From: Tritrichomonas musculus
Lineage: Eukaryota > Parabasalia > Tritrichomonadida > Tritrichomonadidae
Assembly: GCA_039105265.1 (NCBI GenBank)
Contig: JAPFFF010000004.1
Location: 5,642,001 to 5,706,000 of the forward strand
Length of the DNA: 64,000 bases
Direction of reading: 5' to 3'
Made by a program: the position numbers and the translations under genes. The notes under the pieces are model-generated. The model saw nothing but the letters and a program-made list of their open reading frames with translations, ran no database searches and was not told where the DNA came from. Below are positions 30,953-41,749 of the stretch, piece after piece. Each line of letters starts with the position of its first letter. Position 1 is the stretch's first letter.

Positions 30953-31846
30953 ATGGAATCACATATTGATGATTTTGATGATTTGGAGAATGCCCCATAT
31001 CATGAACTCATTTCAAAAAAGAATGAACTAATTGATAATCTCGAATTTGATAAAGCAGAAGCAATTTCTACAATATTGAAACAGAGAAAAGTTGAAGATT
31101 TTTCTCAAGCTTTAGAAGAAACAGAAAATTACGTTAAACAAAAAATTGAAGAATTATATGAAAGCTATAGAGCTTGCTGTGAAGAATCAAAATCAAAAGC
31201 AAAACAAAATGAAATGAAATTTCGGGAAGATATTGATATTTCTTATCAAGATATTCAAATTCGCCATATTGACGAATTAGTTAAACTTGAAAAAGCTTAT
31301 TCACTTACAATTCTAAAGGAAAAAAGTCGTCCAGTTGCAAAGCAAATGTCATTGGTAACACTAGCTAAAAAAAATGCAAAACAAGATAGGTTTCAAGAAG
31401 CTAGACAATTAACAGCTGATAGTGAAAAAGCTTTTAGCGAAGAACATAAAATAAGAAAGCAAAAAATTGATGCTAAATTTAATGTGATTAGAAGCCAATA
31501 TTTTGAAAAACAGAGAAACGAAATTTATATCTTACGTGATAAGCTTAGAAGTTCGTTAGAAAAAAACAATCAAGCTCTTAGTTACCAGTTAGAAAATCAT
31601 TTGAAGCAATTTAAATTATCATGCCTTTTTTTGCATAGAAGATCTGTAGAACAGTTGGTTTCACAATTTCATAAAATTGAAATCAAAAATTTCCTTAAAA
31701 AAACGATTGATCAGACTTTTTATAAAAAAATGAAGAGTGTTTCCGGATTAGATTTTAATCCTTTATCTGCATCACCTAAGATATCAAAAAATACTCCACA
31801 AAAGACAGCAACAAACACAAAAATTTATTCTACAGAAATCTTATAA
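30953..31846 (+). CDS. Coiled-coil protein, unknown
   Basis: A 297-aa, largely helical, Lys/Glu-rich protein. The head YHELISKKNELIDNLEFDKA resembles a UVR-like helical hairpin (N-L-E-F-D-K-A-E-A). The middle (KQMSLVTLAKKNAKQDRFQE) shows a second hairpin with AKQDRFQEARQL. The C-terminus is Ser/Thr/Pro-rich. These paired motifs around a coiled coil recur in other trichomonad proteins, but I cannot name the family. A TCACA Inr-like motif lies at 30910-30914, 39 nt upstream of the ATG. Confidence 0.7.
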   Translation: MESHIDDFDDLENAPYHELISKKNELIDNLEFDKAEAISTILKQRKVEDFSQALEETENYVKQKIEELYESYRACCEESKSKAKQNEMKFREDIDISYQDIQIRHIDELVKLEKAYSLTILKEKSRPVAKQMSLVTLAKKNAKQDRFQEARQLTADSEKAFSEEHKIRKQKIDAKFNVIRSQYFEKQRNEIYILRDKLRSSLEKNNQALSYQLENHLKQFKLSCLFLHRRSVEQLVSQFHKIEIKNFLKKTIDQTFYKKMKSVSGLDFNPLSASPKISKNTPQKTATNTKIYSTEIL

Positions 31847-32124
31847 TGATGAATTTCTTAATTTCGCGTATTTTGCTTGCAAATTTTGCTTGTTTTATTA
31901 TTATTTTTTAAATTTATTATATCTGTTAAATTATTATTTGCTATTATCTTTAATAATGTTTTGCCATTGCTATTTATAGATAATAAATATATCAATTTAG
32001 AGATAAATTCATTTTAAATTTTGAAATAGATAATTTGAATTATCTCAGAAAATTTAACCTTTCATTGAACTTTTTGGGCCAAATAAAATCTTGTTCTTGG
32101 TCGAACAAGATTTAAATTTTTTAG

Positions 32125-35100
32125 ATGTCAACAGAAGAACATAAAACAGCATTAAAAGAATATGGAGCTGCCATTATAGCAGGATCAAGGCCTGAAACAT
32201 TAGATGTTCCTGTTTTTGAGCTCGATTCTAAAGACTTTCTTTCATTACTTGACAACATTAATTCTCAAAACGATGAAGAATTAAAAACAGGTTTTTATTA
32301 TTCATTGAGACGCCAACTTGAAAAAAATTTTCAAAAATATGATGAAAATACGCAATCCCAAATTAAATCTACTCTACTTACATGCGCACAAACAATCAAA
32401 AACGAAAAACTATTATTTGGTATTCTTGCTGCACTCAACTCTCTTTTTACAATGAGTAATGGCGATTGGCCTGAGCTAATTTCTTTTATTTTTTCAGATT
32501 CAGATCCAGAAGCAAATGATCAATTAAGAAGTCATATTTTAAGTTCATTCACGTTTTTACGTAGCGAAGGATTTATTAATGCGCATTCACAACAACTTAT
32601 TCCTTTAATTCAAAGATTTTTAAAAATTAATTTTCCGAATATTTCAAAATCCATGCTACTTTCAATTCTTTCTCTTTGTCTTCAAGGTGAGATAGTAGAT
32701 AACGCTCCTAATGATGATCAAAATCAGGACGATAGTATCGAAAAAGTTTCAATTACTGAAGATCTTTTTAATGATGTTTGGGAAGTCGCTATTGAAATTG
32801 CGAATACTCCAAAATATCATTCTGTTTACCCAGCACTTCAGCAAATGTGCCAGAATGTAAAAGATTTCAGAAACCACGCATCAGTTTCTGTTAAAAAGAT
32901 CACAGAAACATTTTCAGATTCAAATTCAGATCTTGAGAGCCGTTTGACTACAATTATTCCTTTACTTCGACTATTTCCTTTCCTCGATGATCAAACAATT
33001 TTAGGATACATTGTTCCTTCTGCAATAGAATGCCTGACATTTGATTACTTCGCTTCGATGAGTATTATTCAACATATTAGCGAAGCAGATGTTGAACTTT
33101 TTGAAAATGACCTTATTACTGCTCTTTGGAAACTTTTGTTAACAGAGATAAACGAAAATACAAATAAAAGAAATGCAGCAATCGCTTTGTTTGCACCACT
33201 TGCTGATCAAATTATTAATACTATTGATGATTCTTTAGATATCATTATTCAATCGATAGTTCTATCATTAAATGCTATCAATGATTCCAATCAAAGCCAC
33301 GAAGGAGCTCAATTTACAGCTCTTGTAGCCATTACAACTCTTAGATCAATCATCCCACGCTTTGAGAAAGACAATTCTGAAATATTTCATAGTTTACTTC
33401 CTCACACTACAACATGTGATAATGAAACACTTTTACATGAAGCTAATAAAACAATGAGAGAATTACTCGAAACAGGCCACTTCTCAACTCCTGAATATGA
33501 AAAAGAATTAATTGACCTCTTCCCTAAATTCAATGATATAAATATTGGACTCTTTGCCAAATTAATTAAGTCTTTAATCAGTGGTGACGAAGAACCTGGC
33601 TTAAGTTTAGCAGAACCTGTATATGATTTTGCTCTTCCATTCTTAAACAAGGATTCAAAACTGCTTCGTGAAAACGCTCTTGGCCTTGAATTGTTTGCCT
33701 TGTTAGCTCAAATTTCGAACGATTATGTTGAAGATCAAGTTCAAGATGGCTTAGATGTAGCTACAACAATTTTAAGTTCCAACGAATCAGAATATTTCCC
33801 ACCAGCTGCTCTATTTTTATCAGTTATTGCAGTTTCTTTTGCAGAAGAATCCAGAGAAACAATTCTCAAAGTTTTACCACGCCTTATTGAAATTGTTGGC
33901 ACACGTATTTCATATTCAAATGATCAATTAAAAATTGAACCAAAGCAACTTGCTAATGTTGCTGTATCAACTTGCGAAATTGTCAAAGAATTTGATTTAA
34001 GAGATTCTGCATCTGAGCTTGCTCAAGATGCAATAGATATGCTCAGAAGTAAAGATGGCTTTCAAAAAATCAATAGATGTGGTGCTGAAATGCTTAACAT
34101 CATTTCCAAATGTCTTCTTCCTGATGATGCAAACAAAGTTTTCAAAAATGTCACACAGTATTTAACTGATGCTAATTCAGATGAAAGAAGCGAAGCTGAA
34201 AAAGAATTAGATAATGATATTGCAGAAAATTCAATTCATGCATTAAAGAAAATTCTTAAGAAATATAAATCAATTTCATTTGATGACGCTGATGAAATAA
34301 CAAAAAGATTATTTGGCGAATTAGGCGGAATTCGAGGGTTACCAACATCAATTGAACAGATTGAAGACCCAGAAACTTATGTTTTCTCATATATCAAAAC
34401 ATTTATTATTAGATTTAACAAAAACGCAAATTATAAAAATAAGATCCACTTTTATATCAAAAGTTTAATGCGCATGTCTGATATCATTGACAATGAGGTT
34501 CTTCCATTACTTTTAGACCCAATTGAAGCAGCAATCGATAACAAAATACTTCCAGGTGAGGATGTTTACAAGTTTTTAGAGCATATTACTTCTATGATTG
34601 ATGTTGAAGATTCTGATATAACTACATCACTTCTCACTGCCATCACATCAATCGTTCGATCTTACATTCAAGTTGTTGACATTCCAAAAATGATTAACTT
34701 ACTAAATTTCCTCTGGGATAACGTTGATGAAACAGAAGAAGATGTTGAACTTCCGATGGCAATCGCAATGATCACTTTAGAACTTTATTCAAATACAGAA
34801 GAAAAAGAAAAACAGAATGACGAAGGAGAATTGAAGTTTGATGAACAATTATTAATTGAATTACTAGGAATTTTGCCACTTCCTCCTGATATTTGTGATT
34901 TAGAACACGTTATTTCATCTGTTCTAAAAATTGCTGACAAAAACTGGGCAAGAAGCAAAGAAGAAATACTTATTTCAATTTCTGTTTTTATGGCCAAAGT
35001 GTGTTTAATGAAGAAGAATGATCTGGACCAATATGATGTTACTCCTGGAACTATTCCTCAAATGCGAAAGAAGCTAAAAGAAATTGCTTCTAGTAGTAAA

Positions 35101-35169
35101 AATATTGAAAACCAACTTAAAACAGAATTCCAAGATAAAGCTTCATCGATAGCAGCTATACTTAAGTAA
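32125..35169 (+). CDS. Importin-beta family karyopherin (importin 4/5-like)
   Basis: A 1014-aa protein made of HEAT-type helical hairpins throughout. The N-terminal pattern (FYYSLRRQLEKNF, then KNEKLLFGILAALNSLF, then NGDWPELISFIFSDSDPEAN) matches the first repeats of importin-beta proteins, including the W-P-E-L motif followed by an acidic loop. Length is normal for importin-4/5/Kap123 types. An acidic stretch at about 190-210 (DNAPNDDQNQDDS) could correspond to a cargo or Ran-contact loop. These proteins carry ribosomal proteins, histones and other cargo into the nucleus with RanGTP. The exact orthologue cannot be set by eye; generic HEAT scaffolds are the alternative. Confidence 0.7.
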   Translation: MSTEEHKTALKEYGAAIIAGSRPETLDVPVFELDSKDFLSLLDNINSQNDEELKTGFYYSLRRQLEKNFQKYDENTQSQIKSTLLTCAQTIKNEKLLFGILAALNSLFTMSNGDWPELISFIFSDSDPEANDQLRSHILSSFTFLRSEGFINAHSQQLIPLIQRFLKINFPNISKSMLLSILSLCLQGEIVDNAPNDDQNQDDSIEKVSITEDLFNDVWEVAIEIANTPKYHSVYPALQQMCQNVKDFRNHASVSVKKITETFSDSNSDLESRLTTIIPLLRLFPFLDDQTILGYIVPSAIECLTFDYFASMSIIQHISEADVELFENDLITALWKLLLTEINENTNKRNAAIALFAPLADQIINTIDDSLDIIIQSIVLSLNAINDSNQSHEGAQFTALVAITTLRSIIPRFEKDNSEIFHSLLPHTTTCDNETLLHEANKTMRELLETGHFSTPEYEKELIDLFPKFNDINIGLFAKLIKSLISGDEEPGLSLAEPVYDFALPFLNKDSKLLRENALGLELFALLAQISNDYVEDQVQDGLDVATTILSSNESEYFPPAALFLSVIAVSFAEESRETILKVLPRLIEIVGTRISYSNDQLKIEPKQLANVAVSTCEIVKEFDLRDSASELAQDAIDMLRSKDGFQKINRCGAEMLNIISKCLLPDDANKVFKNVTQYLTDANSDERSEAEKELDNDIAENSIHALKKILKKYKSISFDDADEITKRLFGELGGIRGLPTSIEQIEDPETYVFSYIKTFIIRFNKNANYKNKIHFYIKSLMRMSDIIDNEVLPLLLDPIEAAIDNKILPGEDVYKFLEHITSMIDVEDSDITTSLLTAITSIVRSYIQVVDIPKMINLLNFLWDNVDETEEDVELPMAIAMITLELYSNTEEKEKQNDEGELKFDEQLLIELLGILPLPPDICDLEHVISSVLKIADKNWARSKEEILISISVFMAKVCLMKKNDLDQYDVTPGTIPQMRKKLKEIASSSKNIENQLKTEFQDKASSIAAILK

Positions 35170-35505
35170 TAAGTGTGAAGAATTAACAAAATAATATATT
35201 TATTTATATTTGATAATTTTTTTTTTTATTATATAAAGTATTTTATATCTAGAAAAAAATTAATTTTCATCATTTTCTTTTCTTTTTACAATTTTTTGAT
35301 TAAATTTTGTTGAGTCTTAAGTGTATAAATTCTGATCAATTTGTAATCAATTCAAAAATTTTCTGCGATTTAATATATTTCAACAATTAAACCCATAGTA
35401 CAACGAAAAATCATAAAAAAATTTATATTTTTTATTGATGGAAATCGCCTAAAATCTAGTGTTAGAAGTAATGAATTCACACTCAAAAAGTTTCTATTTG
35501 GTTAA
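35170..35505. other. Intergenic spacer with Inr-like TCACA
   Basis: A 336-bp AT-rich gap with a T-run at 35217-35228. The only signal seen is the TCACA at 35477-35481 described separately. Confidence 0.45.
35477..35481 (+). promoter_or_regulatory. Inr-like TCACA before Erv46 gene
   Basis: TCACA fits TCA-Py-A and lies 24 nt upstream of ATG 35506. Confidence 0.35.
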
Positions 35506-36687
35506 ATGAAGCAATTTCTTTCTTCAATTGATGTATATGATAAATTTAGTGCTGATGAATACCGAGTTCGAACTGTCTATGGAGCAATCTTATCATTTTT
35601 CCTTTCAATGTTTGGTAGTATTTTATTTTTTGCTCAATTTGTCGAATTTGCTATACCAGACATATCTCGTGAACTTATGATAAACAGAAATTTAACAAGC
35701 AATATGGATCGTGTCAATATTTCTATTTCAATTTTAATCAATCAACCATGCCATTTTTTAACAATCGGAAATCTTGATTCTCTTGGCATAAATAAATTTT
35801 ACAATAGTACAGTTCGATTTATAAGATACACAAAAAGTGGATTTTATAAGGGATTAGCTGATCCATTGCCAAATTTAAATCTCAATATGTCAGGCAAATG
35901 GAAAAAAGAAATGAAACAAAATAATCCAAACTATCAGCAAAATATAAGCAGATGCCTTCCATGTTATGGAATCCGTAAGCCAGGAGAGTGCTGCAACACA
36001 TGTGAAGAACTATATCTTCTTCATATCATGAAGAAAAAAGAACCACATCCAGAAGAATGGGAACAATGCACAGGAGTTGATCCAAAATACCTAAAGGATG
36101 ATATTTCTCTCGATGAACAATGCAAAATTAAAGGAAAATTAACTGTAAACAAAGTACCAGGCAATTTTAATATTATTTACGGAAGTAGAAGCATTTATAA
36201 TACTTATGGATCTGGGATTTTCATGAGATCTACAATTTCTGATGAATATCCTTTTATTGATCTTTCTCACAGCATTGAAAGGCTAAGATTTGGTCCAGGA
36301 TTTCCGATGATGGCTCGACCACTCGACGATCGTCAAATTATAATACAGAAAAAACAAAATCTGTCTTCATATAAATATGATTTAGTTTGTACTCTTGTTT
36401 TTCTCATCAGAGACGGCCAAATTCTTGCAAGGACTTTCGAATATAATGAATTAACAACAAACTTTCCAGTTACTCCAGAAAACAAGCTAGTTCCTGGAAT
36501 TTTCTTTTATTATCAATTTACTCCTTATGCAGTAGTCGTTAACTTGAGATCAAAACCAATTTCAAGATTTATTGGAATGACATTTGGGGTTTTGGCTGGA
36601 GGCTTTGCAATTACCACATTACTTGATAACTTCTTATATAGTATCGCTGGCGCGAAAAAACAGACACCAATTGCCGAAGATGAATGA
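35506..36687 (+). CDS. Erv46/ERGIC3-like cargo receptor
   Basis: A 393-aa type II/III-like membrane protein. It opens LSSIDVYDKFSADEYRVRT, the counterpart of the family's D-x-F-x-K-x-x-E-D-[FY]-R-V-R-T segment. A transmembrane helix follows at 25-47, a luminal domain contains CLPCYG and GECCNTCEE (about 148-165; the conserved CxxC-YG and CCNTC cysteines), then GKLTVNKVPGNFNI and HSIERLRFGPGFP, and a second transmembrane helix at about 352-378 precedes a short cytosolic tail. Erv46 pairs with Erv41 and cycles between ER and Golgi, retrieving escaped ER proteins. All landmark motifs are present and length is typical. No classical KKxx tail is visible. The Erv41 partner is not in this window. 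Confidence 0.92.
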   Translation: MKQFLSSIDVYDKFSADEYRVRTVYGAILSFFLSMFGSILFFAQFVEFAIPDISRELMINRNLTSNMDRVNISISILINQPCHFLTIGNLDSLGINKFYNSTVRFIRYTKSGFYKGLADPLPNLNLNMSGKWKKEMKQNNPNYQQNISRCLPCYGIRKPGECCNTCEELYLLHIMKKKEPHPEEWEQCTGVDPKYLKDDISLDEQCKIKGKLTVNKVPGNFNIIYGSRSIYNTYGSGIFMRSTISDEYPFIDLSHSIERLRFGPGFPMMARPLDDRQIIIQKKQNLSSYKYDLVCTLVFLIRDGQILARTFEYNELTTNFPVTPENKLVPGIFFYYQFTPYAVVVNLRSKPISRFIGMTFGVLAGGFAITTLLDNFLYSIAGAKKQTPIAEDE

Positions 36688-36775
36688 ATTGATGCGTTTT
36701 ACACTATTTAATTTCTATTTTATAAAAAATGATACATAGAGTATATTTTTCAAAAAATTTATAGATCACTTTTCT

Positions 36776-37096
36776 TTATTTTCTTTTACGCTCTTCTAAG
36801 CCACCATTAAAATACTTATTTAAAACGTCTTGTAAAACTGTTAGTTCTAAGGCAGCAATGGAAAGTAATGTTAAATAACTATGAAGTTTGAGATTATCTG
36901 GTGGTCCCATTACTTTAAAAGAATCATTAATATTCAGGATTAATAAAACTTCTGTCATTTAAAATAAACCGGATCTCATTATATCATTCTTCAAATATTC
37001 ACTTGCTTCATCTAATGACTTAATAGAATAGAATTTCGACATATAACTATTTCTAATCTCATCAATTATTGAAAATATATACCAGATCCAGAAACT
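36776..37096 (-). pseudogene. DUF1810 family pseudogene
   Basis: One minus-strand frame reads W-I-W-Y-I-F, then YMSKFYSIKSLDEASEYL, then an in-frame TAA (36959-36961), then MTEVLLILNINDSFKVMG, PPDNLKLHSYLTLL and VLDVLNKYFNG-like text ending EERKRK. This order (SHWMWYIFPQ, FYAIKSLDEA-AYL, G-S-PDD-KL-SSMTLF, VLDKYF-G--D) is that of DUF1810 proteins, common in bacteria and some eukaryotes. The domain is broken by the TAA and by a TGA just before the W-I-W-Y block (37097-37099); the N-terminal third is missing. The frame is otherwise unbroken, so inactivation is recent or the stop is a point change. Only the last 60 codons have an ATG. Confidence 0.75.
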
Positions 37097-37219
37097 TCAA
37101 AATTTATAAAAATTCTCATCTTACACTCATTGGTTTAATTTATAGAATTAAAATTAAACAGTAATTAAAAAGCCAAAAAAAAGAAAAATTGATTATTTGT
37201 TTATGATATTTAATTATAT

Positions 37220-37516
37220 TTACTTTTTAACTTTATATGAAATTTTTGCGGAAATTTTAGTTCCAGTTGAATCGCCATTTAATCCTGCGGATTTTAAAAG
37301 AGAACTGGTAGCTTTCCTAGAGATATCTACTGTAACATAATCATAATCTTTCTTTTTGGTATTCGATTTTTCCTTTTTTGTTTTTTCATCGCTTTGTCTT
37401 TTTTTGTTTACGCTTTTCCTTCTCGATGATCTTCTTCTTTCTATCGAATCGTCAAGATCTCGATCTATTTTTTCTTGTGTTTCTTTTGAGTATGATCTTT
37501 TCTTCCTGTCGCTCAT
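37220..37516 (-). CDS. Small basic protein, unknown (98 aa)
   Basis: A 98-aa protein. Residues 1-55 are Lys/Arg/Ser-rich (RKKRSYSKETQ, RRRSSRRKSVNKKRQ). The C-terminal 45 residues have varied composition (DYDYVTVDISRKATSSLLKS, then AGLNGDSTGTKISAKISYKV) and could form a small fold. The basic head could bind nucleic acid or act as a nuclear signal. Clean ATG and stop; no relatives recognised. It could be a real small gene or a chance frame; the C-terminal composition favours real. Confidence 0.5.
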   Translation of the reverse strand: MSDRKKRSYSKETQEKIDRDLDDSIERRRSSRRKSVNKKRQSDEKTKKEKSNTKKKDYDYVTVDISRKATSSLLKSAGLNGDSTGTKISAKISYKVKK

Positions 37517-37686
37517 TTTTAAGTCTGTAAAAATTCAAACGGTTTGTTTAAAAAGGAAAATACGATAAAACATCAAATTTTTACCATAACGATAAAAATA
37601 AAAATATAAAATATGATACACTTTTATTATGCCAATATTTTTCATGTCGCTTTTATATTTTGCAGCAAACATTATTACTTCTGAAA

Positions 37687-38565
37687 TTATTTCGTTGGAG
37701 TAGGTGCTCTTTGCGATTGGAAATATTGGTTTCCTTCGAATTGAGCATATAAAGAAAACAAATGATGTAACGATTCGATAATGTTTCCACGAACTGGAAT
37801 TTCGAGTAATGAACAAATTACTTTTGCATAATCTTCAAAACTCAAATCCATTTCCGCACTTGGCAATGGAACTGCGTTTAAAGTTTCTTCAAATTCCTCT
37901 GGCCATGGCTCCATCAACTGTTCAAGTTCTGGCATTTTACTTGAGTAAATAAAAGTTGGAGGTGGCCTATTTCGATGAACTTCTTCAATTGATTCAAGCC
38001 ATGACATCAATGCCTTTCTATTCTTTTGCGGGTTTTCTATAAAACCTATATATCCATCTCCTTCGTTTGCAGGTGAATTAATTCCATATTGTTCGCGTAA
38101 TTCCATTCTTAATATCTGTGGATTACTCTGTGAGATAGAAGGCTCGTCAACAATGACGAGACCTAAATCATCCATTTCGCCATCAGGCCTTGGAACCTTA
38201 ATAAATGCATCTATTGCACCGATTGCTGGAACAAGATCCGGAATAAATGGTTTCCAGTGAACTGAAATCTCGACTGGTTCAGGCTGGAACTTTGAAATAA
38301 GAGAGAAAAGTGAAGCCATATCAGAACCTTCTGCAATATCGTCATCATTTAAATTTGAATTCGCTTGTTGTGGATAAGAACTTCGGTAATGATCATAATT
38401 TCCTCCATTATTTAAATCGTCATCGCTATTTGCGTTTAATGAATAAGGTTGATAATTCTGAGAATTTTGAACAATAGAATCGTAGTTTCCCGAATCACTC
38501 AATTTGGCTCCTCCTATATTTAGATCAAGCCCACTGTCGTTATCACCATCTTCTTCGTAAGACAT
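37687..38565 (-). CDS. IFT46: Intraflagellar transport protein IFT46
   Basis: A 292-aa protein. After an acidic Asn/Ser-rich head (1-100) the conserved IFT46 core is unmistakable: FSLISKFQPEPVEISVHWKP, FIPDLVPAIGAIDAFIKVPR, PDGEMDDLGLVIVDEPS, NPQKNRKALMSWLESIEEVH, RNRPPPTFIYSSKMPELE, then the W-P-E-E-F-E block and the ESLHHLFSLYAQF end. IFT46 is a core IFT-B subunit that carries outer dynein arms into flagella in Chlamydomonas. Its presence shows the organism builds flagella. Length is near that of other protist orthologues. The frame can be read from TTG 38574, but the first ATG is 38563-38565. No Inr match was found. Confidence 0.95.
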   Translation of the reverse strand: MSYEEDGDNDSGLDLNIGGAKLSDSGNYDSIVQNSQNYQPYSLNANSDDDLNNGGNYDHYRSSYPQQANSNLNDDDIAEGSDMASLFSLISKFQPEPVEISVHWKPFIPDLVPAIGAIDAFIKVPRPDGEMDDLGLVIVDEPSISQSNPQILRMELREQYGINSPANEGDGYIGFIENPQKNRKALMSWLESIEEVHRNRPPPTFIYSSKMPELEQLMEPWPEEFEETLNAVPLPSAEMDLSFEDYAKVICSLLEIPVRGNIIESLHHLFSLYAQFEGNQYFQSQRAPTPTK

Positions 38566-39375
38566 TTGAGCCAAATATAAACGTATAATATTTGTCGGTT
38601 TTTCACATGCACGTTTAAAATTCTTTTTGAATTGTTCGTTTTTTTTTGAATGCTCATCCTATTGAATTGAATAATGAAAAAATTGAAAATTATTTATAAT
38701 ATTTCTTGATTTCAAATTAATACTTAAAAATAAAAATTATATTTTAGTATTTACTATACATAACAATATATTAAAATTATTTATAATATTATTCTTTAAA
38801 AATATCTATAAATGCCACACATAATATGTTTACATAGCATTATTTGAGCTTCACCAATCATTCATATTATTTTTTCTCTTTATAATCTTTTATAACTTTC
38901 TTTTTTATCCTCATCTTCCTTATATTTCATAAATTTTCTCATATCATATGTATTTAAAACTATTTCTTGTTTCAAAAAAATGTACAAATCAATACTTATA
39001 TTTGAAACTTTTATACGCATATGATTTGGCAAAAAATAAGTTGTAATAAACCTTTTCTAATATACTTTTTTTATATAATCTCAATTGGCTTAAAAATAAA
39101 TATAATGCTCTCAATCTACCATTATGCATTAATAGCATAAGAGATTAAAATATAAAATCAAGAATATTTTGATTAGTCGATTTTGAAAAACTGATAAAAT
39201 GATGAATGTTTTAAATATTGAATATATGAGTCAATATAGGAAAGGTTATATTTTCATTTGTTCTAATGCATTGAAAAAGGCTAATTTCTTAATTTTGATC
39301 ATTTAAAAGCTATTTTTTTCCAATCAGATGATTTTGGAATTACTTCATTTCCCCATATTTAAAATTATTATAAAG
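38566..39375. other. AT-rich intergenic spacer
   Basis: About 810 bp between the IFT46 promoter side and a pseudogene on the other strand. No frame, RNA gene or TIR was recognised. Confidence 0.5.
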
Positions 39376-41460
39376 TAATGGTGCACAAATCGGTTCAGAT
39401 TGCTTATTTGAGCAAGAACAAAAGGAAATCATTCAAAGCTGCATCATGACATGCTTCCAGAGTGGGATGTCAATTTTTGGGATTGGAATAGGAATCTATC
39501 CAAGCGGAATCATTGACTTGTTCCCACAAACAATTTATGCTTCAAATCCGAATGATCTGATTCAAGGAATTGCTTCATGTTTCGGTGATGGAGCGAATGA
39601 GTTATATGGCACAGAAATCAAAAGACTTGCAAAACATTTGAAAATTTGATATCGAAACAGAATGAGCCAGTTTTCAAAGAACTCAAAAATGAACTAAATG
39701 AAGTGATCCATTCAATGGATGCTTTCTCTGACATGCACAACGAAGAACAAGAGCAACGAAATGGCAAGAATGAACTAGTAAATCCAACAGGAAAGAGCAC
39801 TGAAATGTATGCCAAAGACATTCTTCAAGGACAAAAGATTCTCATCGTCATGTTTACGATTGCATTCTGAATGAGAAGGAAGACAATCGCGTCTCTTACA
39901 AATTCTTGGACCGTCCTCCAGATGACAAGAATGAATTATGCGTTAAAAAAGCGGTTGAACTCAAAAATGTCCTTGATTATGAAGAAGCGATTTCAGAATT
40001 GGCGAGGCAGACGGCAGCGGGGAAGTGCGACTGCCATGCGATGTGGATCATTTCGTGTCTTCCTTATGACATGAAACTGCCTTACGGAGGCGATCAACGT
40101 TATCTTGCAGGAGTTCTGGGAGAAGGGAGGCTCGCTTGTCTTATTTGCTGAGAGCGACGAGCTCACGTATCAATCAAACGAAATTTTGGCAAGATTGAGA
40201 TTTCCAGACGACAAGAAAACGAACTTAAAACTGGGTGAAAATCACGTTGGCGAAAAGTTCCTCAAAGGCGATCGTTCAGGAAAGCTTGGCAAACCGGGCG
40301 TCTTCAATAAAGCGAATGTCATGATCTTGCTGAAATTTACGATTTCATTTGCACCGGATGACAAGTCGATATACGAGCCGTTTGTGCCATTCATGAAAGA
40401 CTCAGATAATGGAATCAGCGCGCTTTTCTACCAAGGAGACAATCCGGAAACGGGCGATCCGAGAGACAGACGAGGCGACATCACTGTTGATTGTGGCTAC
40501 ACAAAATTATTCACACAATTGACAGAAAAAGGAACTTATCGTTCCATCCAAAACATTGCTGCATGGACGGCTCAATGAGAGATGAGGAGACAAAGAAAAG
40601 GCTTCAGTAATCCCAAAGATTATTCGAAAAGAAAGTACTTGAAATCAAACCTCCAAAAGAACCTCCTCCAAAAATTAGATTTAGGAACCGAAAACCGCCA
40701 GAAAACAAATATGCTCAATACAACCGTCGATTATTCGCAGTTGGTGCATCAAAATCAGTTCAAAATGAAGTTTTATGTCACAATTCTGTTCGCAAAATAT
40801 TCGAAGAACATTATAAAGAAGGCGACGTGATCATTCAATGGAACGACTTGGCTAATTACGAACACATTAAAGAGCATCACATTATGGAGGTACAAATACT
40901 TGCGCCGTTGCTAAATTGATTGCAAGAAAGAAAGAAATTCTTCGTGAACATTTCATTCTGGTAACAGATGGACAAGTTGAATAAAAGTTATTCAAGAATG
41001 CGTCAAAATTATTAATGGAAACGAAATTCAATTTAAATACGTTACAACTTACATAATTGGAGAATTTGGCGATTTGTCAGTTGGAGCTTCGTTCTCTCGA
41101 AATTGCGGAAATGAAATGATTGAAGTAAAAAGCGAAGATGTTTGGAAGAAATATATTGCCGCTGAGGAATCTGATTTCTTGGAGCTTGATAATATTGATT
41201 CAATTAACAGTGTGCAAATGTTTAATGAAAAGCATTCATCATTATTCGATACAACCAAACAAAATTGTCCTGGAACAAAAGGAGATGAAGAATTAGCTAG
41301 AAAATACAATGATCTACTTAACGGTTTACAAGAGACACAAGACTTTGATTTGGCGACTAAAACACGAATTGAAAGACTAACTGGTATGGCGACAGGAGCT
41401 ATTGAAAATGTATTTGATAATGCAAAATTAACAGCTATGAAATATGACATTGGACCATAA
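39376..41460 (+). pseudogene. Large vWA-family protein pseudogene
   Basis: Collinear protein fragments in changing frames cover about 2.1 kb. In order they are MSIFGIGIGIYPSGIIDLFP (end of a vWA fold), a helical NELVNPTGKSTEMYAKDIL piece, CDCHAMWIISCLPYD, GGSLVLFAESDELTYQSNEI then GENHVGEKFLKGDRSGKLGK, RRGDITVDCGYTKLFTQL, then GGTNTCAVAKLIARKKEIL with FILVTDGQVE (second vWA: MIDAS threonine and the LVTDG strand), YIIGEFGDLSVGASFSRNC and a helical C-terminus ending at TAA 41458-41460. At least five frame changes or stops separate them, and the 5' end is absent. Intact relatives are very large trichomonad vWA proteins of unknown role. The 40000-40600 part is more GC-rich than the surroundings. 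Confidence 0.75.
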
Positions 41461-41538
41461 TAACATTTAAAAATTAAAGAATATCAATATAATATATAAG
41501 TTAACATAATATTAGTAAAAATAGATAACTAAAAAACG

Positions 41539-41570
<32 letters not shown>

Positions 41571-41749
41571 GACTAGGATGCTCTGTTAATTGATTATTTT
41601 AACCTTTGATTTCAAACAAAATGAATCCACACAAAGGAAATCCATTTCATTTAAAAATCAATAACATTTATACAAAAAAAAAAAAAAATATTTAGCTGAT
41701 TAAAAAATTTTGTGGTTTAAGTAAATAGTAATATAATAGAATGAAAAAA
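41461..41749. other. Spacer with 20-plus T homopolymer
   Basis: Between the pseudogene and the 3' end of the amidohydrolase. It contains an uninterrupted T run of over 20 bases near 41540-41564 and a shorter A run near 41675. No gene. Confidence 0.5.

Noticed and set aside
41540..41564. Long T homopolymer as a functional site
   Set aside because: Similar T and A runs occur at many gene ends in this window; likely composition or polymorphic slippage.
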